NCBI GenBank assembly: GCA_030916665.1
Contig: JAUPWC010000534.1
Coordinates: 1 to 5,177, forward strand
Direction of reading: 5' to 3'
Length of the DNA: 5,177 bases
DNA from: Verrucomicrobiota bacterium
Lineage (GTDB): Bacteria; Verrucomicrobiota; Verrucomicrobiia; Opitutales; Opitutaceae
The position numbers and the translations under genes are program-made. Numbering within the stretch: the first letter of the stretch is position 1; the number at the start of each line of letters is the position of its first letter. Positions 1 to 5,177 of this stretch are shown piece by piece. The notes under the pieces are model-generated. The model saw only the letters and a list, made by a program, of their open reading frames with translations, was not told where the DNA came from and did not search any database.

Positions 1-1478
1 GCTTGCGCGGTCGGAAAGTCCGGATGAGCGCCGGCAAGCACGGCGGCGGAGACGGCCGAACCGAGGGCGCAGGCCTGCGAGGAACCGGCGACGAGCATGG
101 TGCAACCGGTGACGTCGGCGTAGATCTGCATGAGCAGCGGATTTTTCTCGGCGATGCCGCCGGCGCAGACGACGCGGTCGATCGGCACGCCGTATTCCTT
201 GATGCGCTCGATGATGGCGCGGGCGCCGAAGGCCGTGGCCTCGATAAGCGCGCGGTAAATCTCGGCCTGCGTCGTGTAGAGCGTCTGGCCGACGAGCAGG
301 CCGGTGAGACGCTGGTCCACGAGGATGGTGCGGTTGCCGTTGTTCCAGTCGAGGGCGAGCAGGCCGCTCTGGCCGGGCTGCAGTTTGGCGGCTTCGGCGG
401 TGAGCTTGGCGTGGAGCTTCACGTCCTTGAGCACGCCCTCGACGAACCACTTGAAGATGTCGCCCACGGCGCTCTGGCCGGCCTCGATGCCGTAGAAGCC
501 GGGGAGAATGGCGCCCTTGACGATGCCGCAGATGCCTGGGATGTCGGGCACGGTCTTGGCGGCGGAGACCACGCCGCAGTCGCAGGTGGAGGTGCCGATG
601 ACCTTGACGAGCGTGCCCTCGGCGACGCCGCAGCCGATGGCGCCGTAATGGACGTCGAATTCGCCGATGGCGATCGGGATGCCGGCGGGGAGGCCGAGCT
701 TTTTGGCCCACTCGGAGGAGAGGTTGCCGGCGGACTCGCTGGCGTCGTGGGCCTTGTCGTAGAGACGGTCGCGGAGGTCGGCCAGTTTCGGGTCGAGCAG
801 CGCGAGGAATTCCTTGTCCGGCAGACCGCCCCAGTCCTCGGCGTAGAGCGCCTTGTGGCCGGCGGCGCAGACGCCGCGCTTCACAGCCTTCGGGTCGGTG
901 ACGCCGGCGAGCTGGGCGGGCACCCAGTCGCAGAGTTCAACCCACGAGTAGGCGGCATTGAAGACCTTCGCGTCCACCTGCAGGCAGTGCCAGAGCTTGG
1001 CCCAGTACCACTCCGAGGAATAGGTGTTGCCGCACTTGGCGATGAAATGGGGACGGTGCTGCGCGGCCAGCTCGGTGATTTTGGCGGCCTCGCGCCAGCC
1101 GGTGTGGTCCTTCCAGAGCCAGCACTGGGCGTTGAGGTTCTTCGCCCACTTCTTGTTGGAGGCGAGGGCGCGGTTCTGCGCATCGACGGGGATCGGGCTG
1201 GAGCCGGTCGAGTCCACGCCGAGGCCGATGACCTTGTCGGCGCTGAAACCGGGCTGCTTGCGCGCCTGGGCGAGGGCGCCCTTCACGGCCTTCTCGAGGC
1301 CAAAGAGGTAATCGGCCGGATGCTGGCGGGCGACGTTGTGGTCGCGCGGGTCGAGCAGCACGCCCTGGTGGCCGGACGGGTAGTTGACGACGCTGGAGGC
1401 GAATTCCTTGCCGTCCTTGCAACGCACCACGAGGGCGCGGACGGAGTTGGTGCCGTAATCGATGCCGAGGGTGAACAT
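1..1478 (-). CDS. araB: L-ribulokinase (FGGY carbohydrate kinase), 3' end outside window
   Basis: Predicted cytoplasmic kinase that uses ATP to phosphorylate L-ribulose to L-ribulose 5-phosphate, the second step of L-arabinose catabolism. The frame opens with MFTLGIDYGTNSVRALV, the N-terminal phosphate-binding motif of FGGY kinases (D7, G9, T10, S12). Ribulokinase-type segments follow in order: RQHPADY, GVDSTGS, LWKDHTG, YSSEWYWAKLWH, SWVELCDW, CAAGHKALY, then GEFDVHYGAIG with D275 as the probable catalytic base, VKVIGTSTCD (292-300), GIEAGQSAVGD, and the second FGGY signature CAGGIAEKNP (438-447). About 492 codons are visible; the family is usually near 550-570 residues, so only a short C-terminal part and the stop are missing. 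The ATG at 1478 places the motif at the usual distance, but no Shine-Dalgarno precedes it. It is divergent from the LacI-type gene, its likely regulator. Other FGGY substrates are less likely given the AraB-specific blocks. Confidence 0.93.
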   Translation of the reverse strand, partial: MFTLGIDYGTNSVRALVVRCKDGKEFASSVVNYPSGHQGVLLDPRDHNVARQHPADYLFGLEKAVKGALAQARKQPGFSADKVIGLGVDSTGSSPIPVDAQNRALASNKKWAKNLNAQCWLWKDHTGWREAAKITELAAQHRPHFIAKCGNTYSSEWYWAKLWHCLQVDAKVFNAAYSWVELCDWVPAQLAGVTDPKAVKRGVCAAGHKALYAEDWGGLPDKEFLALLDPKLADLRDRLYDKAHDASESAGNLSSEWAKKLGLPAGIPIAIGEFDVHYGAIGCGVAEGTLVKVIGTSTCDCGVVSAAKTVPDIPGICGIVKGAILPGFYGIEAGQSAVGDIFKWFVEGVLKDVKLHAKLTAEAAKLQPGQSGLLALDWNNGNRTILVDQRLTGLLVGQTLYTTQAEIYRALIEATAFGARAIIERIKEYGVPIDRVVCAGGIAEKNPLLMQIYADVTGCTMLVAGSSQACALGSAVSAAVLAGAHPDFPTAQ

Positions 1479-1556
1479 GGGGTTAAGGAGGCGGTTTCTA
1501 CGTCCGGGCGGAAGGGCGGTCAACCGGCGGACAGGCATGACCGTAATGTGGGGGCC

Positions 1557-1570
1557 GGCGGGGCCCCGCC
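1557..1570. repeat. Perfect 14-bp GC palindrome in the araB upstream region
   Basis: GGCGGGG followed directly by its reverse complement CCCCGCC, inside a longer run of G and C. It lies about 80 bp upstream of the ribulokinase ATG and could form a tight hairpin in that gene's leader if transcription starts farther upstream. There is no U-tract on either side to make it a classical terminator. It may be a chance product of high GC. Confidence 0.4.
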
Positions 1571-1600
1571 CCGGCTTTCTATTGGTAGAGCGAGCGAGTT

Positions 1601-1615
1601 ACTTGACGGTTAAGT
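1601..1615. promoter_or_regulatory. Candidate LacI-family operator between araB and the regulator gene
   Basis: ACTTGACGGTTAAGT is an imperfect 15-bp palindrome: 12 of 15 positions match the reverse complement, with outer arms ACTT and AAGT. It sits in the 171-bp region between the divergent ribulokinase and LacI-type genes, about 35 bp before the regulator's chosen ATG, where autoregulation and control of araB would be expected. LacI-family sites are usually slightly longer palindromes. No second copy is clear in this window; only the half CTTGACA recurs at 4365-4371 near the receptor gene. Assignment is inference from position and symmetry. No convincing -35/-10 pair could be fixed for either gene in this region. 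Confidence 0.33.
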
Positions 1616-1649
1616 GATTTCGGCGCGACACTGCCCGTCCGTCATCTCC

Positions 1650-2801
1650 ATGGCCCGCCCCACGCTGAACGACATCGCCCGCCAGGTCGGTTATTCCAAG
1701 AACACCGTGTCACTTGCGTTGCGCGGGGACCGGCAGATTCCGGAGGAGACGCGCGAGAAGATCCGCAAGGCCGCGGAAAAGCTCGGCTACCAGCCCAACG
1801 CCGTCGTCTCGCACCTGATGGCGCAGTTGCGGGCCAGTCGTTCGCTGCGGCTGCAGGCCAAGCTCGCGTTGGTGAACGCCAACCGCGACCCGCAGGCCTT
1901 CCGCTCGCACCCGACGATCCCGACCTACGTGGAGGGCTGCGAGAGCCGGGCGGCCAAGCTCGGCTACGGCTTCGACCGCTTCTGGTTGCACGATCCCACG
2001 CTCAACGCCCAGCGGTGGCTCCGCATCCTGCACACGCGCGGCATCAAGGGTCTCGTGCTCGTGGGCCTGATGGACACCACGCACCTGCCCGACGAGCTGG
2101 CTCCGGTCTGGGCGCAACTGCCGACGGTGGTTACGGGCGTGCGCACGCGCGATCCGGCCCTGTCGTTTTGTTGCGTCGATCATCACCATCTTGCGCTCAC
2201 CGCGCTCGAACGCGCGCTCGCGCTCGGTTACAAGCGGCCGGGCCTGGTGATCGACGACGTGATCGACGCGCTCGTCGAACGGCGTTTCTCAGCCGGTTAC
2301 CTCACCGGACAGCGGATGCTGCTGCAGCGCGCGCAGCACGTGCCGATGTTCACCGGCCAGACCGCCACGCAGACCGAGCCGCCGGGTTTCCGCGCGTGGC
2401 TGGAGAAACACCGGCCGGACGTCATCTTCACCCTCTACAACAATGTCATCCCCTGGCTGAAGGGCGCCGGCCTGCGCGTGCCAGAGGACATTGGCGTGAT
2501 CCAGCTCGAGTGGCGCGCCGGCCGGCCGGAGATCGCCGGCATGAACCAGCACAACTACGTGACCGGCGAGGCGGCCGTGGACATGGTGGTGAGCCAGATC
2601 CACAACAACGAGACCGGCGTGCAGGAGTTCCCCCGCGCCACCCTCATCGGCGCGACCTGGGTGGACGGAGCGAGTGTAAGAATGCAGATGCCGGGAGAAG
2701 CGGGCGAGGCAACCGCACCGAAGCGGCGGGGTGCGAAGACGAAGTATCCGGCTTCCGCCATCAGGCACGACCCACTGGATTCTTCGCTCCGCTCAGAATG
2801 A
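1650..2801 (+). CDS. LacI-family transcriptional regulator
   Basis: Predicted sugar-responsive DNA-binding regulator of 383 residues. The N-terminus MARPTLNDIARQVGYSKNT is a classical LacI helix-turn-helix, followed by VSLALRG, the IPEETREKIRKAAEKLGY helix and a hinge beginning PNAVVSHLMAQL (49-60). Residues from about 65 to 343 form a periplasmic-binding-protein-like effector domain, with LHTRGIKGLVLVGL, ALALGYKRPGLVI, PDVIFTLYNN, VPEDIGVIQLEW and a typical final block TLIGATWVDGASV. The ATG at 1650 was chosen because it puts the HTH at residue 5; a GTG at 1614 would add 12 residues unlike the family. No Shine-Dalgarno is seen. Residues 344-383 are a tail beyond the normal end; the last nine or so codons and the TGA lie inside a repeat unit. 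It is divergent from araB, so it probably controls it, and perhaps the downstream genes. Effector unknown. Confidence 0.93.
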   Translation: MARPTLNDIARQVGYSKNTVSLALRGDRQIPEETREKIRKAAEKLGYQPNAVVSHLMAQLRASRSLRLQAKLALVNANRDPQAFRSHPTIPTYVEGCESRAAKLGYGFDRFWLHDPTLNAQRWLRILHTRGIKGLVLVGLMDTTHLPDELAPVWAQLPTVVTGVRTRDPALSFCCVDHHHLALTALERALALGYKRPGLVIDDVIDALVERRFSAGYLTGQRMLLQRAQHVPMFTGQTATQTEPPGFRAWLEKHRPDVIFTLYNNVIPWLKGAGLRVPEDIGVIQLEWRAGRPEIAGMNQHNYVTGEAAVDMVVSQIHNNETGVQEFPRATLIGATWVDGASVRMQMPGEAGEATAPKRRGAKTKYPASAIRHDPLDSSLRSE

Positions 2802-2802
2802 C
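2773..2802 (+). repeat. Repeat unit, left copy (overlaps end of the LacI-type gene)
   Basis: Its inner stem is ATTCT (2779-2783) with AGAAT (2795-2799) around an 11-nt loop. It encodes the C-terminal residues PLDSSLRSE of the regulator and supplies its TGA at 2799-2801. The coding frame therefore terminates inside a mobile-looking repeat. Confidence 0.75.
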
Positions 2803-2829
2803 ACGTTTCGGGAGTTTATCACCGCCTCT

Positions 2830-2859
2830 GTCATCCTGAGCGGAGCGTAGGATCCAGTG
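2830..2859 (-). repeat. Repeat unit, right copy (inverted)
   Basis: On the plus strand its inner stem is ATCCT (2833-2837) with AGGAT (2849-2853). Compared with the left copy, one T-A pair is replaced by C-G with both partners changed. It ends 19 bp before the stop codon of the minus-strand oxidoreductase at 2879. Confidence 0.75.
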
Positions 2860-2878
2860 CCAACGATGGATTCGCTGC

Positions 2879-4234
2879 TCACACCAGTTCGCTCAGCTTC
2901 TTCGCCTCGGGGCGGAGTGGGGCGAGGTCGGTGAGATTGACGGGCAGGTTGCGCTTGATCGACTCGACGCCGGCGATGCCGACGAGGATGGACGCCGCGC
3001 CCTGCTCGTGGCCGGCAAAACGGTTCCATTCGTCGGTCGCGGCGGCGCCGGGCGTGTAGAAGGAGCGGTTGAGAATCTCGTCGGCGCCGCCGTGGGCGGC
3101 CTTGATGACGGGCATCGGCACGACGTAGCCGGTCTGGAAGTGGGGGAAGACCTTGATCCACTCGCCCTCGGCCTCCTGGCCGGGGCGGTCGTCCTCAAGC
3201 TTGAAGTCCTTGGGCCGCACGGCGCGGTTCATGTGCGAGCCGATGAACTCGTGGTATTCGATGCGGCCGCGGTCGCCGTTGAAGGTCACGCGCATGCCCT
3301 CGCGCGGCGAGTAGCAGGTGAGCGAGTAGGTGAGGACCTCGCCGGTGCGGTAGCGGACGTTGAGCGACACCTGGTCGTGGATGTCGATGCCCTCGCGGAA
3401 CACGTTTTGGTCGCGGATGTAGCCGGAGTCTGTTTCGCCGGCGCGGTAGATCTTTCGGAAGGCCTCGCTTTCGTCCAAGTCGAGGCGGAAGGGGTCGCCC
3501 TGTGATTCCGGGTGGCCGGTGTAGCGCGGGTATTTCGTGAGCGCGCCGTCGCCGCGGGCCTCGGCGTTCTGTTTGCCGTAGAAGACGAGGTCACCGTAGG
3601 CGAAGACCTGAGCGGGGATGGCGTCGAGCCACCAGTTGACGAGGTCGAAGTGGTGCGTGCTCTTGTGGACGAGGAGCGTGCCCGACTCCGCGGCGTGGGC
3701 GTGCCAGCGGCGGAAGTAGTCGGCGCCGTGGTTGGTATCGAGCAGGTATTCGAGGTTCACCGAGCGCACCTTGCCGATCACGCCGGTGGCGATGAGTTCC
3801 TTCACCTTGGTGCGGAAGGGCGCCCAGCGGTAGTTGAAGGCCACGCGCACGCTCCGGCCGGTGGCACGCTGGGCGTCGAGGATCGCGCGGCATTTCTCCG
3901 CGTCGATCGTCATGGGTTTTTCGGTGATGACGTCGCAACCGGCGCGCAGGGCGCGGATGATGTAGTCGTGGTGCGTGTCGTCCTTGGAGCAGACGAAGAC
4001 CGTGTCGGGTTTGGTTTCGCGCAGCATGGCGTCGAACGCCGCCGCCGGGTAGGCGGGCACGGCGTGGTAGCCCCAGTCGCCGGCGAGCAGGCCGTTGTAG
4101 TAGGCCATGCGGGCCGCGCTCAGGTCGCAGAGGGCGACGAGCTCGTTGTGGTCGCGGTAGGTCGTGACCAGCGGTTCGACGAAGCTGATGGCGCGGCCGC
4201 CGGTGCCGACGAAGGCGAAACGTTTCTTGCTCAT
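2879..4234 (-). CDS. Gfo/Idh/MocA-family NAD(P)-dependent oxidoreductase
   Basis: Predicted cytoplasmic dehydrogenase of 451 residues acting on a sugar, sugar acid, inositol or related compound; the substrate cannot be read from the sequence. The N-terminus KKRFAFVGTGGRA (3-15) is the Rossmann dinucleotide-binding turn. ELVALCDLS ends the second strand, and DVITEKPMTID carries the family EKP motif (E105, K106, P107). The C-terminal domain contains FNYRWAP, LLDTNHGADYFRRWH and VHKSTHHFDLVNWWLD, where H194 and D197 fit the family's H-x-x-D pattern. The usual Asp four residues before the His appears to be H190. The ATG at 4234 is preferred; one at 4273 would add a proline-rich MPPIPQPARSPSP with no signal-peptide character. 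No Shine-Dalgarno is seen. Length is at the long end of the family. It is divergent from the TonB-dependent receptor and convergent with the regulator. Family assignment is secure. Confidence 0.93.
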   Translation of the reverse strand: MSKKRFAFVGTGGRAISFVEPLVTTYRDHNELVALCDLSAARMAYYNGLLAGDWGYHAVPAYPAAAFDAMLRETKPDTVFVCSKDDTHHDYIIRALRAGCDVITEKPMTIDAEKCRAILDAQRATGRSVRVAFNYRWAPFRTKVKELIATGVIGKVRSVNLEYLLDTNHGADYFRRWHAHAAESGTLLVHKSTHHFDLVNWWLDAIPAQVFAYGDLVFYGKQNAEARGDGALTKYPRYTGHPESQGDPFRLDLDESEAFRKIYRAGETDSGYIRDQNVFREGIDIHDQVSLNVRYRTGEVLTYSLTCYSPREGMRVTFNGDRGRIEYHEFIGSHMNRAVRPKDFKLEDDRPGQEAEGEWIKVFPHFQTGYVVPMPVIKAAHGGADEILNRSFYTPGAAATDEWNRFAGHEQGAASILVGIAGVESIKRNLPVNLTDLAPLRPEAKKLSELV

Positions 4235-4365
4235 GGGAGAGGGGGAGCGCGCAGGCTGGGGGATCGGCGGCACCGGCGCAAGCGGCGGAGTCTCGGACCG
4301 TGGGAGAATCCGAACGGAAGATAAGCCTGATAAAAATAACTGACGCCGGCCACATTAGAGTCCGC

Positions 4366-4395
4366 TTGACAAAGCCAGTAATTAATAATTATCAA
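4366..4395 (+). promoter_or_regulatory. Candidate sigma70-type promoter of the receptor gene
   Basis: TTGACA at 4366-4371 is a consensus -35 box. With an 18-bp spacer, TATCAA (4390-4395) is the best -10 match (4 of 6); other hexamers in the same AT-rich run are possible. The implied transcript would have a leader of about 15-20 nt before the ATG at 4420. The spacer and -10 region are strongly AT-rich in an otherwise GC-rich window, which favours a real promoter. Confidence 0.5.
4379..4391. repeat. Perfect 13-bp palindrome in the receptor promoter
   Basis: TAATTA, a central A, then TAATTA: two self-complementary hexamers that read the same on both strands except at the centre. It falls in the spacer and start of the -10 region of the candidate promoter. 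A tandem heptamer AATTATC (4387-4393 and 4394-4400) overlaps it. It could bind a regulator or simply ease promoter melting; no family can be assigned. Confidence 0.5.
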
Positions 4396-4419
4396 TTATC
4401 GAACCTACCCCGGAACCTC

Positions 4420-5177
4420 ATGAAAACCTCCCCCTGCCTGACCGCGTGGCGTGCCCTGGCCGCGCTGACCGTGGGCCTCGCGGCCTCCGTGGCCCCGGCC
4501 CAGACCGCCCCCTCCGCCGACACCCCGCTCCCGGCCGACGACAAGGTCGTCGTGCTCGACACCTTCCAGGTCACCACGACCCGGGACCGTGGCTACCTCG
4601 CAGGCAATTCCGTGTCGGCCACCCGCATCGACACTCCGATCAAGGACCTGCCGTTCTCGATCAGCGCCTTCACCGAGCAGTTCATCGAGGACATCGGCGC
4701 CCTCGAGCTGCTCGACGTGGTGAGCTTCGCCCCCGGCGTGACCAGCGGTGCGAAGGAGTTCACCCAGGGCAACAACCGCTACTCGATCCGCGGCTTCGAC
4801 GGCGATGTCACGCCGCAGCGCAACGGTTTCGTCGGCAACCGCTACGTGGACAGCGGCAACGTCGCGCGCGTCGAGGTCGTCAAAGGCCCGGCCTCGCTCC
4901 TCTACGGCCAGATCACGCCCGGCGGCACGGTGAACTACATCACCAAGCGAGCGACCGACAAAAACTTCACCAAGATCAAGACCCAGGTCGGCACCGACGA
5001 CTTCTTCCGCACGGACCTCGACGTGAACCGCACCTTCGCGGACGGCAAGGTCAGCGCCCGTTTCATCGGCGCCTACGAAAACCTCCTCTCCTGGGCCGAC
5101 CCCAGCGGCGGCGACGCGCACCTGCTCGCCGGCAGCGTGGTCCTGAAGCCCTCCGACCGCATCTCGCTCACGATCGA
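4420..5177 (+). CDS. TonB-dependent outer-membrane receptor, N-terminal part
   Basis: Predicted outer-membrane beta-barrel transporter that imports a ligand using TonB/ExbBD energy; 252 codons are visible before the window ends. Residues 1-27 are a Sec signal peptide: K2 and R11, a hydrophobic stretch ALAALTVGLAASV, then APA before Q28. A TonB-box-like segment VVVLDTFQV (43-51) follows, then GYLAGNSVSATRID. The plug domain spans about 71-180, with DLPFSISAFTEQF, LLDVVSFAPGV, YSIRGFDGD and RVEVVKGPASLLYG (150-163), then GGTVNYITKRA. The first barrel strands begin after about 185. There is no N-terminal CarboxypepD-like domain as in SusC proteins. The box followed by GYLAGN is, from recall, typical of the many receptors of Opitutaceae. 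The ligand is unknown; neighbours suggest a carbohydrate, but siderophore-type receptors share this layout. Only a weak CGGA lies before the ATG. Confidence 0.93.
   Translation, partial: MKTSPCLTAWRALAALTVGLAASVAPAQTAPSADTPLPADDKVVVLDTFQVTTTRDRGYLAGNSVSATRIDTPIKDLPFSISAFTEQFIEDIGALELLDVVSFAPGVTSGAKEFTQGNNRYSIRGFDGDVTPQRNGFVGNRYVDSGNVARVEVVKGPASLLYGQITPGGTVNYITKRATDKNFTKIKTQVGTDDFFRTDLDVNRTFADGKVSARFIGAYENLLSWADPSGGDAHLLAGSVVLKPSDRISLTI

Larger units (their letters stand above)
2773..2859. repeat. Inverted pair of 30-bp structured repeat units between convergent genes
   Basis: Two 30-bp units in opposite orientation (2773-2802 and 2830-2859) are separated by 27 bp. They match at 27 of 30 positions when one is reverse-complemented, so the whole element can fold into a long hairpin. 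Each unit can also fold alone: a 5-bp stem around a CGCTCCGCTC loop. No T-tract follows on either strand, so it is not a classical intrinsic terminator, although it lies where a bidirectional terminator would be expected. The core resembles, from memory, short palindromic repeats scattered through many environmental bacterial genomes (REP- or MITE-like). No transposase is nearby. Confidence 0.85.

Noticed and set aside
1484..1492. TAAGGAGG on the plus strand close to the araB start
   Set aside because: It would be a perfect Shine-Dalgarno for a plus-strand gene, but no coding frame starts after it; the minus-strand araB sees only its complement, which cannot act as a ribosome binding site.
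3..1613. A 536-codon plus-strand open frame opposite the ribulokinase
   Set aside because: Its product is rich in G, A, V and E with no domain pattern, while the opposite strand encodes a full set of ribulokinase motifs. It is a high-GC mirror of the real gene.
2015..2839. A 274-codon plus-strand open frame within the regulator gene
   Set aside because: Arginine/alanine-rich out-of-frame reading of the LacI-type gene, with no motif. Its end simply reads through the repeat.
2773..2859. Classical intrinsic terminator
   Set aside because: The stem is long but the loop is 27 nt and no T-tract follows on either strand, so it is reported as a repeat pair instead.
4235..4273. Oxidoreductase start at 4273, giving a 13-residue N-terminal extension
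   Set aside because: The extension is proline-rich, lacks signal-peptide or Tat features, and is not needed for the Rossmann fold, which begins right after the ATG at 4234.
3008..4324. Two long plus-strand open frames opposite the oxidoreductase (3008-3505 and 3512-4324)
   Set aside because: Valine/glycine/alanine-rich shadows of the minus-strand gene, which has clear Rossmann and EKP motifs.
4405..5121. A 238-codon minus-strand open frame opposite the receptor
   Set aside because: Low-complexity V/G/A/E product; the plus strand encodes a signal peptide and plug domain in the same place.

Overview
The window is high-GC bacterial DNA with long, clean open frames and holds four protein genes. 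From left to right they are the 5' part of an L-ribulokinase gene (araB-like, minus strand, running off the left edge), a divergently transcribed LacI-family regulator (plus), a Gfo/Idh/MocA-family oxidoreductase (minus, convergent with the regulator), and the 5' part of a TonB-dependent outer-membrane receptor (plus, divergent from the oxidoreductase, running off the right edge). The receptor start, with a signal peptide, a V-V-L-D-T-F-Q-V box and then a plug domain, together with the high GC and the style of the regulator, suggests a Gram-negative member of Verrucomicrobiota, most likely Opitutaceae. That placement is from recall of family features, not a database match.

Region by region: 1-1478 is the ribulokinase. 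1479-1649 is a short divergent control region with an imperfect palindrome that could be an operator. 1650-2801 is the LacI-type regulator. 2773-2859 is a pair of inverted repeat units lying between the convergent genes, one of which supplies the last codons and stop of the regulator gene. 2879-4234 is the oxidoreductase. 4235-4419 is a second divergent control region, unusually AT-rich near the receptor start, with a TTGACA box and a perfect 13-bp palindrome. 4420 to the end is the receptor.

Together the genes look like part of a carbohydrate-use locus: an outer-membrane receptor to import a glycan or sugar derivative, an NAD(P)-dependent sugar-type oxidoreductase, a local LacI-family regulator, and a kinase that phosphorylates L-ribulose in L-arabinose catabolism. 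The joint role is inferred from adjacency only; araA and araD are not in the window.

The most interesting signal is the repeat pair at 2773-2859. Its two 30-bp units differ at three positions. Two of those are a compensatory base-pair change inside a small hairpin that each unit can form alone, as expected for a dispersed REP-like structured repeat. I see no RNA gene, CRISPR array, insertion sequence or obviously novel multi-gene system here.
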